Source of the DNA: Trachythela sp. YZ-2020 | Lineage: Eukaryota > Cnidaria > Anthozoa > Malacalcyonacea > Clavulariidae | Assembly: GCA_016169945.1 (NCBI GenBank) | Contig: JADLSH010000170.1 | Location: forward strand, 620,001-684,000 | Direction: 5' to 3' | DNA: 64,000 nt | Part shown: piece after piece, positions 52,301-64,000 of the stretch | Layout of the letters: each line of letters opens with the position of its first letter | Position numbering within the stretch: the stretch's first letter is position 1 | Position numbers and translations under genes: made by a program | The notes under the pieces: model-generated | What the model was told of the DNA's origin: nothing | Databases searched by the model: none | The model's input: the letters and a program-made list of their open reading frames with translations, nothing else

Positions 52301-53342
52301 ACTAGTTCACACAAGTATTTGGGAGCCAAACCATGAATTGCTTAAAAATTATCTTGCTCCAAATTCTAAACTCATACGTTTCGATGCTTGGGTATACTTC
52401 CTTTCCAATAAACCTGAAAGAGACAGATATCAAAACAGGCAGAAACTTCATATACAGGACAGGCAATGGTAAACATGTTTAGCATCTTGTCGTAATCTAT
52501 TGGCCTTCTGAACAATGTAAGCTGTGGAGACAACTGCATCTTTGGGGTAGCTTTTCAACTTGAGAAGAGCATTCCTTTCATTGTGTGATCTGCAGAAAAA
52601 CGGAATTATAGGGGAAAACTTGAGTGGGAAGGCAATTTGTGCCCACTACAAACTTGAACGCTAGATAATAACACTGTCCAACTTGTAGTATGAACTTATG
52701 GTCTTATTTAACGGATCATAGCTGCTGACCTCGTCAAGTAGATAAGTGTTTTGATGGCAAAAGTGGTATACCAACACAGCTGCCACCTGTGTTTTAACCC
52801 TACCTATTTATGAAAATGTTCCAACTCCAATTCATATCTGCAATCTAAAGATACAAGCAAATTTACTGACTCCCTATACACAACACAAGTTAAACCACAA
52901 CTAGACGAAATGATATCAAAAAAATAAATCAATTTTGTAATTGTAAGGAGAAATTAGTAAACAAAGTCAACTGACCAATCACATTTACAACTTACTCACA
53001 CGAAAGTAGCATTTTTATAATTCCAAGGATATAGCGATTGGAAATATATGCGTAAGTGTAAGACAAGTGTCCCCGCAGGTGCACAATTGTAAACTTTCAA
53101 ACAATTCTCGCAAAACAAGTATAATTAAGATTGGTAAAACAAAGCTTGAATAGTAGGACGGTTAGTTGCTGAGTGGATTAATTTTTTAAGCAGTCAAACG
53201 TGTTACTGCTAGTTTCTTCAATAGATTTATATGTGTTACAAGATAAAGCGCAGGCAAGCTTTAAAATATCGCAAGTACAGTGTGTTGCCTTTTTGCTATT
53301 TAACCATATTTTAGTACGCAATTATAGTCAGTAGCATAGCCA
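52301..53342. other. No gene supported, except one half of a direct repeat
   Basis: ACAAGATAAAGC.CAGGCAAGC to GTGTGTTGCCT occurs at about 53229-53292 and again at 54268-54331. Nothing else was recognised. Confidence 0.55.
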
Positions 53343-53464
53343 GCCCGCCGATTTAGTCCCGCTATGCAAATTTGTTCGTGTTCATTAACGGCGAAAACAA
53401 TGAATTTCTAAAGAAATGAATAATGATGATTTGAAATTTGCATAGCGGGACCAAATCGGCGGGC
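53343..53464. mobile_element. Stem-loop MITE-like element, 122 bp
   Basis: The arms GCCCGCCGATTTAGTCCCGC and GCGGGACCAAATCGGCGGGC, with ATGCAAATTT/AAATTTGCAT, around a loop of about 50 nt. Confidence 0.75.
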
Positions 53465-55542
53465 AGTTATTATAGTGATCGTTTAGCAGATGGTTACAGA
53501 CTGTTGACCAAGTGCATTATAATTCAGATTCAGACATTGACTTTCAAGCATTTTATCTTGTTATTGTTCAGGTGGTTATATTCATGGCTGAACATTTCAC
53601 TAGTAGTTACACAGATAGAAACATTCCACAGCCAAAGTCCCGACTGGGTGACATATTTTAAAAATTCAAGGAGGTTAAATCGTAATAATCTCACCATTAA
53701 ATTTACCTTGCCAGATATGATAAACAACGTTTTCTTACTCATTTCACGACCTCGAACCTTTGGGCATTCATCGAAACCTACAAAACATAATTAAAACAAC
53801 AACAAACAATTTCATGAGAAGAGAAAACTAAAATAGTTTTGTATTTTTAAGCACAAGTCAAGCAAGGAAATGAGCAAAATCCCTCCGCCAGAAGCCCAGG
53901 CAATCATGATGAAAGAGACGAAGGTATTTTGTATTCTATACATTACAGTTTTCAATAGTAACATCTATTATACCATGACCACAGGTAAATACTGTTTTAA
54001 TCAACTTCAAACCTAGTTTACAATGATATAGCGAGTGAAAGATGGCTGTGTATTATATGTCAGTCACAAGTGATTTTATAGAATATACCTTCGTAATCCA
54101 GGGGTCCAGTGAATGTTACTCAGGGACACGAGTGTATTTTTGTCTCGACCAATTCCATTGGTGCAACCCCCATTTATCGAGCATTATTCAGCAGCCCTGT
54201 TCCTAGAGACGGGCATTTGGTTCCTTCATGTCGTACCGGGGTGTGGAGCTTATCGAGCCGTTCAATATCCACTCTACAAGATAAAGCACAGGCAAGCTCT
54301 AAAATATCGCGAGTACAGTGTGTTGCCTGCACCTCAACTTGAGGAATAATTGGGTTGGGTTATAACGCCATGTCATGAGTCACGAATATTTTTCTTTGAT
54401 CTTGACCCTAATCCCAACCCAATCCCTAACCCTGTTGTGTGCGTAACATGGACTTAGAACCAATAATTGTACATAATTATCTATTCCAAAAGCAACAAGG
54501 ATATATTACTGTAAATTATTCATTGTATTTATACATGTAACCGTTCTTAGGTTATGGAAGTTGTTCCAAAATTAAGAATCCTCTTCAATTCTATAGAGAC
54601 AGAATAAAACAAATAGTATTTATGTCAGCACTGCTTAGCACCAACTTCGACAAACCAGGGGCGCCCAGAGGGCGGGCGATGTGGGAATACGCTCCTGCAA
54701 CATTATTAAATAATTGAATAACAGACTTTTTCTCTTTAGCAAAATGTGGATACCCAAAAAGATATTCGTCTTCTGATGAAGATTCCAGTGGTAAATACAC
54801 TTGAATCATATGTGTTTATTGAATACACAGTCACACTTTAAATATTTGTCATAACGCTATGATCATTCTCTAGCCTATATGAAAGCCTAGCCTTTCACAC
54901 AACCCCCCTCTAGCTCTCTAACTCCCCCCCCTCCCCCACTCACGCAAACAAAAATACAAGGGTTTTGATTAGATATTTTTATTTTCTTAATATATTGTAC
55001 TCTGCTTGAACAAAATCCGACCAAATTTGCAATGTCGATTGTGCGAAATATTGTTTGCGTGCTAAATTCTATTTTGGTGAGGAATTGAGATCTTATTTAC
55101 ACATTTTTGATACACATATCTCATAAGTGAATGTTTGCTTCTAAAACATAGTTGGTACAACATATATAGTGACCCAATTTCTGTTTAATAGATTCATCAT
55201 CAAGTTTATCAAACTGGCCATTGAATCGCATCAAATGTCAACATGTAAGAATAAACAATTACAATATATACTCTTTAATATTTTTTATGGGATAGCGGAA
55301 AACTATAAATATTTACTATTGCATACCTATCAGCCAAAGTCGCGCTTGTCATGTTCCGAACCTATGCGATGACATAAACTCAATGTTTGACCACCAATTT
55401 TACTTATTTGACATACTCATTTTCTGCATACAATACGAAATTTCCACGTTTCAACTCAGTAGCCTCAGATGCACGATTATATTTTGCATCAATGCTTTTT
55501 GACAAAACATTCCAAACAGCAGTCCGAATTACATTAAAAACA
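53465..55542. other. Mostly non-coding; one possible short exon and one open frame
   Basis: 53873-53926 reads MSKIPPPEAQAIMMKETK followed by GTATTTTG, a possible first exon. The frame 54113-54349 (GIWFLHVVPGCGAYRAVQY) contains the second copy of the 64-bp direct repeat. Neither is recognised. C-rich sequence lies near 54905-54940. Confidence 0.3.
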
Positions 55543-55551
55543 AGTCTTGGA

Positions 55552-56736
55552 AACAGGTGGGAATTTTGTTTGAGCATGCGTTGGATTTTGCGCGGTTGTT
55601 AGAAATGAGACCTGGGGCGAGTAAACTCGGCTATTGAATTGCTGAGTGATTCTTACAAATTTTGACCCAGTTTTTTTTACCAACCGAAATGATTTAATTG
55701 ATCGATTGACTGAGAGTGTAAGCAAATGAATAACTTTTAAAAATTTAAAAATTGCGTAAAGAAACATCGACGGAAAATCCCAGAAAATTCCCGAAATTCG
55801 TACTAGCGCGAATTTTGATGTAAACAAATTCTTCCTCAATATAATGTATATGCTATTAGGGGTATTTTAAACTGTATTTGGTTTTGAGGCTCTCGACAAA
55901 ATTTTGAAATATTTTATTTCTTTATCATTTTACTGTGCTGATTTTCACACCTTGAATTACTATTTACTATATTGGAGAAAAAGGGCAAAATATTAATATG
56001 ATTTTAAAACTGTCCATTTTGCTGGAATCAATGGGCTTTAATCTCTCAACCGAATCGCCTTAACAAGCAAGAATAGTATAAACATAGAATTTCTGACAGC
56101 ATTTTCAAAGGTACTTTTGTGAACAATTTCAGATCACATAAATAGTGTTGCCGTTTTTGGTATCAGCACGAATTTTTATATCCATCTTACTTTGATTAAT
56201 GGTTTAAGAAAGCTTCAGACTATCGTTTAAGGATAGTCTCGTTTTGAGGCTCTCGGCTAGATTGTTTACAATCAGAATCTGAAGTTGAAAATTTGGCTTT
56301 TTCTTATTTTTCGCAAAATGGTGATTTTGTTCCTACCAAATCTCACAGATTTTCATAATAAGAAAACTATTTCAGTAATTCTTGTACAGAAAGATGTGTT
56401 GAGAACTTAAATTCAAACCCACCGTAAGTTTAACTTTTTGATTTTATCGGTTCACAGAGCCAAAACAACTAGCATCTTTGAACAAAGTAAAATTTCGTTT
56501 ATGTTTCGCCGTAGAATAATATCCTTTATAATGTTGTGATTTCAATCCAATTTCTTTCCTTTTCTGTTTATTTGTCATAAACTTTGTAGAAAATTATTTT
56601 GATACTGATAAATCCACTGTTTTCTGGCCAAAAAATACACCGAAAACTTGTTTTTGCTCATTTTAACAAATTTTGAAAGAATTTTTTGCATGCGCCTGCA
56701 ATTTGTTGACCAGCGCTGGCAAAATTCCCACCTGTT
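55552..56736. mobile_element. 1185-bp element with 17-bp inverted repeats and 9-bp target duplication
   Basis: The ends AACAGGTGGGAATTTTG (55552-55568) and CAAAATTCCCACCTGTT (56720-56736) are perfect inverted repeats. AGTCTTGGA is duplicated at 55543-55551 and 56737-56745. A 9-bp duplication is typical of MULE-superfamily insertion. No transposase frame was seen inside, so it is non-autonomous. Confidence 0.85.
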
Positions 56737-56745
56737 AGTCTTGGA

Positions 56746-57361
56746 CCAAATCTTTTCTGTGAATGGACGTAAGAATCACGTAATTATGATATCGACGACG
56801 TTTATACTAAACTTTAAAAATCAGGCAGAGTTCATGCAGAAATGCCATAGGTACGCTGCTAGTTGCCATGCAAAATCCTACCTTTGAAATATACGTAGCT
56901 TAAACCTTGTAGAATACCTCTATAACATAACTTAATAAGGTATTTTACTGCCCAGCGAGGTGAGAAGTTGGGAAACATTTTATTGAATTGCTACATGATC
57001 TCCATCATGCATTTACACATAGTAGTTATTATATTTTTGTTTTGCATAATATAGATTTGTTTTGTTTATACATTACAAAACGTCTTCAAGCATATATAAC
57101 AGATGGTTAATAAATTTTAATTTAAAGGAGTCCTAGTGTTACACAAGGCTATTGCGAGCTCAAATTTCTCCTTTTTTTCTGATTATTATTGCCCAAGAGC
57201 TATATATGTTAGCGAACATGACGCCCGGAACGCGCCAATACCCTTTTGTTCTTACCATTTTGTGACGTTCTGTGTGTCTAATATATAACTCCTATATCTA
57301 TGTTATAACTGAACATAAAATGGCAAAATATAATCTATAGTTAATAAATATATACATATGC
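56746..57361. other. No gene supported
   Basis: AT-rich spacer without motif or repeat. Confidence 0.45.
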
Positions 57362-58000
57362 ATGTTTATTCAGAAAAAGATTTTAAGCATGGATGATATT
57401 TACTCGGATGTGGAGGATGAATATGCTGAAGTACGTTTATTTTATCCAATCATATATAACAAAACGCAAAGAGTGCTCAACAACATATATTTAGAGCAAA
57501 TTATAGATTTTTGCTTACCTCAAAACTTGTCTGCAACGGGCTGTTTCATCTGGATCCTCTGCAATCTCGATCCTTCAAGTTTTGAGGTAAGCGAAAATCT
57601 AGGAATACAAAACAAGCTATTGTTTACAAAACAAGTTATTCAGGAATACAAAACAAGTTATTCAGGAATACAAATTATGGAGGAATACAAAACAAGTTAT
57701 TCAGTGGTTTGGCAATATAAAAGATAAGGACAGACACAGTTTTATTTCGTTTGACATTGTCGATTTCTACCCATCTATTTCTGAAAAACTATTGGACCAA
57801 GCTTTATCTTGGGCTTCAAATTTGGCTACTATACCTGAAAACGATATTTCAATAATAAAACATGCAAGAATGCAGAAGAAAAAACGGTTAAATTGTTACC
57901 CAGGCTATACGCTAGTATTGTTCTGTACAAAGCCGAAATATCAAAACATCGTTATATGCATTATCTGTCTTAATTAAGGAAGTACATCTATTAAACGAAG
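57362..58000 (+). pseudogene. Reverse-transcriptase-like fragment (DFYPSI motif)
   Basis: An N-terminal frame (57362-57727, with MDDIYSDVEDEYAE at about 57389) runs into a tandem repeat of about 22 bp (ACAAAACAAGTTATTCAGGAAT). A second frame follows with FISFDIVDFYPSISEKLL and TIPENDISIIKHAR. The FD..DFYPSI block matches RT motif A of a group of animal retroelements related to Penelope-like elements. The downstream catalytic YxDD region is missing. The family is uncertain. Confidence 0.55.
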
Positions 58001-59327
58001 AAGACAATCATGGTCCCGCTCCAAATAATGAAGGTAGGCATGAGGACGATTATACAAGTTCAGATAATGAAGTTATATTTGTTCGTACTACCGTGCATGT
58101 TACCTATTTCGATTGTCGTTGTTATTTTGGTTTGATGATAAATTTTGATTCAATCACATTAAGCTTGAAACTGTAAACACTCTGCACAACCGCACAAGTG
58201 GTGATTTTGTTGCGAGCGTAGCGCATATATCTTGTTTTCAAAATTTACTCGACTGTGTCAAGCAGTCGAATGTGCAACGAATAAACATGAGGAAAAATAT
58301 AGTTACATGAAAATTGAGAAAATTTTAAAAGCGAATAATCTTGAGAAAAATGACTAGTTTACATAAACTACAACCTGTTCTCAAGTAACATACATGCAGT
58401 AGTACCGCGAGTGATTCACGAATATATCGAGTACTTGTTCCACTCGTCACTCGCGAGAACACGAAAATCTTGTAAATGGTAAATGGTCATCGTCTTGGCT
58501 AATTTTCTTCAACACTTGTCTCAGAATGTGTGAAATGCTGTTCTAGAGACCCTACAAATTCAAAACTTCTCCGGAGGGCCAAAGTCAACACCCTGCCTAT
58601 GCCACTGATTCAAGGCATGGTATATATACCATGATTATTTAATGGAAGAGGATAACTACAGTAGCTATGAACCTATAAAATAACGTTAACAATTGTTATA
58701 ATATCTTATGTTTACCTTGTTGCGTGAGTATGCGCCGTTCTCCTATTCATATACCTACAAAAGCAAAACCGGAAATAAAGACATTGGCACGTGCAGAATA
58801 AGCATTTCTTTTACAACAAACAAGTTATTATAAAGTTGATTTCAGCTAAAAGTAAACAGGAGTTGTTGTACATGGGAGAACGCTTTTACAGTTCAGATTC
58901 GATTATATTTGGTCGTTGTCGTGCTACAAGTCCAGGTTACCTATTTAGATTGTCGTTGACTACACATAGCGAATAAATCTGCAGGTTCTCAATGGATTGT
59001 ACCTAACTTGGAGAAACGACTGTAGACATCCCAACAATTTGTGTGAAAACAAGTTAATATTCGCAAAATGAAACTTCTCAATGCTAAAATTAAAGAACAA
59101 TTCGCATAACTAGAGGGGTCCAAGGCATGCTCCCCCGAGAAATTTTTGAGAATTAAAGCCCGGAAATGCCATTTCCTGCATTCTGAGCTGCAGAGTTACA
59201 ACCTCGTTACCAGGGCATTTCCCTTTTTGGCGGATTTACCCCCCATTCGCGACGGCCCTGCTAGTTGGGCGAATATATTTATGTGCGGTTTATGTGGATA
59301 ATTAACAGTTATTCTAGGAACTTGAGT
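58001..59327. other. No gene supported
   Basis: Only short frames. Nothing recognised. Confidence 0.45.
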
Positions 59328-59388
59328 CGTATATGAGCTGATAGCCGACGAGGCGCGATAGCGGCGAGTCGGCTATCAGTCATATACG
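59328..59388. other. Hairpin with about 21-bp arms
   Basis: The arms CGTATATGAGCTGATAGCCGAC and GTCGGCTATCAGTCATATACG pair with one bulge around a GC-rich 18-nt loop. Confidence 0.75.
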
Positions 59389-59411
59389 ATGAGAGTTAGA
59401 TAATAACTGTC

Positions 59412-59607
59412 TTATTATATACACAAGCTCTGGATCTGGATATTTACTTTTTTCAAGTAACACTTGAAGTCCCTCTTCATTTAATTGTCCAAATCTGCCA
59501 GCCATTTTTCTACTTTTCTCCACTAGTAGGATATGAGGTAATATCCTGCTAGTAGAGAACCAATCAGATTGCAGAATACCTCATATCCAGAGCTTGTGTA
59601 TATAATA
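59412..59607. mobile_element. MITE-like inverted-repeat element, 196 bp
   Basis: Perfect 24-bp arms (TTATTATATACACAAGCTCT ...) at both ends. An inner palindrome, TAGGATATGAGGTAATATCC, lies near the centre. Confidence 0.75.
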
Positions 59608-60785
59608 AACTTGCATATGAAGTGGTAGCCTGCGCAGCAGGCTCTTGGGATAAATAAGAGCCTGCAACAATCTCCAAGGAAATTTGATTCCGCCCACTTA
59701 ATTAGAATGATACTTTATGTCAAATGCAACCAATCATATTCGAAATTCGGATGCGTAAAGTAATTACTTTTAATAGTTCAAAATCAAAACACAGAGATCA
59801 AAACATAAGAGTTCAAAGAAGTTATTAATATTACAATATAATATCGTTATGAAATAAAAACGTATACTACACTACATAAAATTTTATACAAAGCCAACCT
59901 CGCTTTAGTACGTACATAAATATGTGGTACATGTTTCATGATGAACTATAAATTAATATATGCCGCCACAACAAAAATTTTGACTTCATAAACAGTTAAT
60001 ACCGATACTCACGCGACCGACTCAAAAATACAATAATTTACGAAATAACGAACGGCAACTTTAAGGAAGAAAATACCATCCTAGGTTCAAAGGACCGCTT
60101 TTACAGATTTTTTTTGGCCCAAGCCTGCACTTATAATTATACGTATTTTAGCATATATTATTATTTCAGCCAATAGCATTTTGCGGCCTCTCACGGCCGC
60201 GAAATACCACCAGAAATGGTGGTATTTGCGACCGACCAGAAAGAGTTAAACTGATCACATTAAATGAACAACTGTAGCTATTAAAATAATGTTAGAATAT
60301 AGAACATCAACTGTAAGCTCCCGCCGGATTGTTTACACTATGCCTCTATGGCTGAGTCACTTATGTGCGGAATTTTTGCCCTGTAATCACAATAGTTGCA
60401 AAGTGAAACTTAGCACTAAAAATCACCAGTGAGGCATAAAGGGGTGGGATAGCACAAAACTGTAACATGACAGAGTGGCTGATGTTAAACAATCTTGACA
60501 ATGTTGATGAAAATCTATTTTTATTATTATTATTTAAAAGAATAAGTATTCCCAACACGGCTTTTCAATGCCTATTTACAAATGGATATATTTACAAAAT
60601 GCCTATTTACAAAAGTTAAAATAGTAAAGCTAATATTACTTCAGTACTAGAATGATATAATGTTTTGAAAGCACATAGTTTAATCCTAAAATATGAACTA
60701 TAAGTTGGATCATGGATTAAAATAGTGTTCGATCATGTTTCTCTTTAACTTCTTCTTAAATGTTCATAACGGGAGTTGTTTTAGT
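59608..60785. other. No gene supported; one strong hairpin
   Basis: AAATACCACC-AGAAAT-GGTGGTATTT forms a perfect hairpin at 60202-60227. No coding region was recognised. Confidence 0.55.
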
Positions 60786-61080
60786 TCATTGTCTAAGCTA
60801 TTCCATAATTGAGAAATTTACATCACTACAAACACTTTCCTGATTAAAATATTTTTAAAATTCGCAATCAATTCGTCGGTTGGCCATGCACTGAAACTCC
60901 CCACTTCAATTTCTTCTGAAAGTGTGGGGTATTCCTCCCAGGATGCCACAACTGATTTGAAAAGTTGTTTGATTTCCACGGAAACCCAACCTTCGGTTAC
61001 CTGGAAACCATGAACTTTTTTCACATCAGGTAGGACATTTCCAATTCCGACGACTGTACCATCTTTTGTCAGTTGAACTA
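60786..61080 (-). pseudogene. SAWP-motif sequence, inverted copy 1
   Basis: The minus-strand frame includes EGWVSVEIKQLFKSVVASWE and SEEIEVGSFSAWPTDEL and is almost the same as 61535-61830 on the plus strand. The GSFSAWP ending resembles a short domain seen next to CACTA/En-Spm-type transposases and in uncharacterised animal proteins. It diverges from copy 2 after DELIA. Confidence 0.5.
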
Positions 61081-61302
61081 AAACATATAATACTTCATGA
61101 TCGGGTTACCACAAACAGCGATCGGACCAGAGGCGTTTCCGGTAACCCGATCATGAAGTTCACTACACTTACAAAATAACTCACACAAATATGGCGGAGC
61201 AAGTCCATTCATGCACTTATAAGTATTGAATCTCTGTATATAACAGATGTTCCTTGACAGGAAACCAACCAATATCGCAAAGGGCGGGTGTAATGTGGTC
61301 AA
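61078..61302 (-). pseudogene. LINE C-terminal fragment (CR1-like)
   Basis: The frame contains RFNTYKCMNGLAPPYLCELF, matching the YKCLHGLAPPYL-type block after the reverse transcriptase of CR1/L2-type LINEs. It lies between the two inverted SAWP copies. Confidence 0.7.
61092..61159. other. Perfect 19-bp inverted repeat inside a LINE scrap
   Basis: ACTTCATGATCGGGTTACC (61092-61110) and its exact complement (61141-61159) enclose a 30-nt loop. Confidence 0.8.
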
Positions 61303-61534
61303 ATTTCTTGGTGTTTTGGGGGGAGGGAGCCGTTGGCTAAAGATCCGATGGTAATGACAACATCCCAGAGGGTGTCAAAATTAGCCAAGAACGCATCACA
61401 TATGTTTTGAATGGCCTCCTATTTAAAGTCATTTTCAGCAAGATTTGGCTGCCAGTCTAATGTCATTAGATATAATATATGAATTGACTCAGTTGTCCAG
61501 AAATTCGTATTTATAAATTATAATTATGTTTTAG

Positions 61535-61830
61535 TTCAACTGACAAAAGATGGTACAGTCGTCGGAATTGGAAATGTCCTACCTGATGTGACAAAAGTTC
61601 ATGGTTTCCGGGTAACCGAAGGTTGGGTTTCCGTGGAAATCAAACAACTTTTCAAATCAGTTGTGGCATGCTGGGAGGAATACCCCACACTTTCAGAAGA
61701 AATTGAAGTGGGGAGTTTCAGTGCATGGCCGACCAACGAATTGATTGCGTTTGAAAATTCAGGTAGGGTGGAATTTTTAAAATATTTGAATCAGGAAAGT
61801 GTTTGTAGTGATGTAAATTTCTCAATATAA
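61535..61830 (+). CDS. SAWP-motif exon, copy 2
   Basis: An acceptor-like TTATGTTTTAG precedes VQLTKDGTVVGIGNVLPDV, then EGWVSVEIKQLFKSVVACWE and EIEVGSFSAWPTNELI. The frame is open to 61830. It may be the last exon of a transposase-associated gene, or a fragment of one. Identity with the inverted copy suggests recent duplication. The function is unknown. Confidence 0.5.
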
Positions 61831-62430
61831 CCTCTTGATATCTAATGTAGCGTCACAATGTTCGCAGACATCTGTACCACCTGAGTATTTGCAGGAGGGT
61901 GTCTGCGGGCAAGCTAAACGATGACGAACATTGTCCCAGAGCTTCTTGATGAAGCTTGTTTGTTGAAGTATGACGTAGTTCTATATTGCTATCTAATTAA
62001 ATATTTACCTGTGTGTTGATTTCTTGTTTTCAATGTAGACGTAGCTGGTATTTCAACATGATGCCGAATATAAGCAGCTGGGAAAAAAAGAAAGATATTA
62101 GTGAATGTAAGGTTCTTCGTAATCAGTTTATTAACAATTATTCGCCTCAGGCTCGGTGAATATCGATGAATAATTCGCCTCTGTAGTACAATTACATAGG
62201 TGATTATTTGGAAAAATTAAAAAATGCACATTTCAAAAATATTTTAATTGGATATTTACGATAAAAGCGGCTTAAAACGCTTTAGGTGATTATCGCGTAT
62301 TAATTCGAGGTAGTGCAACCAATCAGCTTTGAGAATTTTCAATAATCGTCTATGTAATCCTGTTATCCTTGGACTACATAGGTGATTACATAGGTGATTA
62401 TTGAAAATAATCACCTATATAGTCCTCTTA
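61831..62430. repeat. Inverted-repeat and stem-loop region
   Basis: ACAATGTTCG/CGAACATTGT pair at about 61856-61941. ACATAGGTGATTAT-type words recur in both orientations at about 62195, 62380 and 62405, forming a hairpin at 62391-62419. Probably one or two MITEs. No gene. Confidence 0.6.
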
Positions 62431-63840
62431 TCCTAACTGCTCTCTACGCACTTCTACATTCCCCGCTGCGTGGAAGGAAGCGAAGTGATTTCCATAGTCA
62501 AAGAGGGAAACCATGAAACAGCATCAAACAACCGCCCAATATCCGTTCTTGCTGTAGCCTCCAAAGTTTGTGAAAGGCTTATACTCGAACAATTCAGTAC
62601 TTTTCTTATAAGTAAAAACTTGCTCTCTCCCCATCAAAGTGGAAATAAAAAACTTCACAGAGACCCTGGACATTTTCCTCACAGATACGATCTTAGAGGA
62701 AACTCACCGCCCTAGTCCTTCCAGATCTCTCGAAAGCTTTTGATAGTATCAACCATGGCAGACTATCAAACAAACTATCAAATGTTGGCGCCTTCCCCAG
62801 CAACAATGGCCTGGTTTAAAAGCTATTTGTCAGACCATTTTCAGTCAACCCGAGTCAATTCCACCCTATCAGACCCACTACCAATTACCCACGAAGTACC
62901 TCAAGGGGCAATACTCTCACCACTACTTTTCTGTATCTATTTGAACGACCTGCCCTGTGTATCTCGTGACTCTAACCTTGAATCGTACGTCAATGACTGA
63001 TGTATACTCTCACCACTACTTTTCTTGTCCTTCCCCCTGTCCGAGGTAGATGCAGCAATTCAAAACCTATAACAATATCTACATAGAGTCGCCACTTGGT
63101 GCTGTGAAAACCACCTCTTAATCAACCCAGGGAAAACAAAATATCTTATATTTGGAACCAGGCAGCTGATAAGCAAACTTATCTGTTCAATTTCTGGGAA
63201 AGTCTCTTAAACCTGTGGATTGTGCCAAAGATTTAGGTGTTACAGTAGATAGTCACCTAAATTATGACAAACATACCTCGCAACTTGTCTCATCCTGTAT
63301 GAACAAACTATGCCAAATTAATTGCGCGAAAAATAGCTTTGACAAAAAAACTCTATCAGAAATCATTACATCCTTAGTTATCAGCAAGATACTTTATTGT
63401 TCCACGGTATGATCGATATGTCTGCTTCCAATGTAATGAAAGTTCAATCTATCCAGAACTTTGCATGCAAGATCATCACGAAATCCAGGAAATATGATCA
63501 CGTCAGCCCACTTCTACGTCAACTCAATTGGCTTCCCGTCGACCAACTCCTGTACTTCAGAGACGCTGTCATGACCTACAAATGTGTACATAGCCTTGCA
63601 CCTGACTACCTCTGTGACAAGTTAAGAATCTTCAATCCATAACCGTAGGACTCACTACAGATAGCCTTATTTAAATCTGCTGCTGGGCAACGATCGTTTA
63701 CCTATAGGGCTGTTGACATACAGAACAATATACACAAGGACCTAAAGATAGCTCGTCACTCAAAACTTTTAAGACAGCACTTAAGGAGCATTTTCTCGTC
63801 AAAGAAAACATTTAAGGCCTCACTATAAAACTAAGTATAA
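62431..63840 (+). pseudogene. CR1/L2-like LINE reverse transcriptase, broken
   Basis: It begins inside the RT (FPAAWKEAK near 62460). Motifs follow in order in shifting frames: NRPISVLAVASKVCERLI, LSKAFDSINH (motif A), VPQGAILSPLLFCIYLNDL (motif B), and YVND at about 62988-62999 where YADD is usual. The C-terminal part includes LKPVDCAKDLGVTVDSHL, LRQLNWLPVDQLLYFRDA and QRSFTYRAVDIQNNI. At least five shifts or stops are present. Short tandem units (TTATAAATTCTTAAAAG) and ATCT repeats form the 3' end. Confidence 0.8.
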
Positions 63841-64000
63841 AACTTTGTACATGGTCGAAAATAGCTTTTAACACTTACTCATTCGTAACCTTTAACTGTA
63901 AATATAGTTATAAATTCTTAAAAGTTATAAATTCTTAAAAGCTATAAATAGTTTCTGAAAAGCCCTTTCAGGGAGAAACCTATTCAAATATCTATCTATG
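63841..64000 (+). repeat. LINE 3' tail region with short tandem repeats
   Basis: Three copies of TATAAATTCTTAAAAG-type sequence at 63908-63945 and a final CTATCTATG at the window end. Confidence 0.6.

Noticed and set aside
1..64000. CRISPR arrays or bacterial operons
   Set aside because: No regularly spaced repeats with unique spacers; introns, MITEs and LINEs show a eukaryotic sequence.

Overview
The window is eukaryotic. It has spliced gene fragments with GT-AG introns, several classes of transposable element, tandem and inverted repeats, and no bacterial operons or CRISPR. The mix of Helitron/Helentron, Polinton/adintovirus-like, hAT, MULE-like, several LINE types and many MITEs suggests an invertebrate metazoan, possibly a cnidarian or another marine animal. 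The sequence alone does not fix the species. Almost every long reading frame belongs to a mobile or virus-derived element. The only plausible host-type domain is a duplicated SET-domain exon near 44.6-45.1 kb.

Layout. (1) 1-5.3 kb: a tandemly duplicated segment with small phase-1 exon cassettes leading into a replication protein A-like exon. Neither copy is intact. A LINE endonuclease fragment truncates copy 1 and a 1-nt deletion breaks copy 2. (2) 5.6-7.3 kb (-): a decayed BED-finger hAT transposase. (3) 8.0-13.05 kb (-): a decaying virus-like module with integrase, penton-like and double-jelly-roll capsid proteins, a pX-like basic peptide and small unknown genes. (4) 13.1-about 22.1 kb (-): a decayed Helentron-type Helitron with OTU, Rep, Pif1-like helicase and an RPA-like protein. 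(5) 22.2-27.7 kb: a second AT-rich block of compact, partly overlapping, mostly unrecognised genes. Two more pX-like peptides suggest it belongs to the same viral lineage as block 3. (6) 27.0-29.1 kb: a family of small four-way-junction (cloverleaf) elements, one on the minus strand and four on the plus strand, with a 601-bp palindromic MITE inside the array. (7) 31 kb: a tRNA-derived SINE-like head; 32.1-33.05 kb: a dispersed 923-bp repeat. (8) 33.8-41.95 kb (-): a MULE-like transposase with a long intact terminal reading frame and five predicted upstream phase-0 exons, with MITEs between its exons. (9) 43.1-44.2 kb: second copies of two dispersed repeats, fused. (10) 46-49 kb: two LINE 3' fragments. 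(11) 51-57 kb: foldback elements, including one with a 9-bp target-site duplication. (12) 57.4-58 kb: a reverse-transcriptase fragment with a DFYPSI motif. (13) 60.8-64 kb: an inverted pair of a short SAWP-motif sequence around a LINE scrap, then a CR1/L2-like LINE running to the edge.

How the parts relate: the viral module encodes integration and particle proteins, but no polymerase, packaging ATPase or protease was recognised, and most recognised genes are broken. The Helitron carries a full but disabled gene set. Its RPA-like gene is homologous to the one at 3.5-4.5 kb, so two elements with related RPA genes sit about 10 kb apart. The best candidates for something new are the cloverleaf array, the unrecognised overlapping viral genes at 22.2-25.6 kb, and the multi-exon MULE-like gene with a predicted SUMO-interacting motif.
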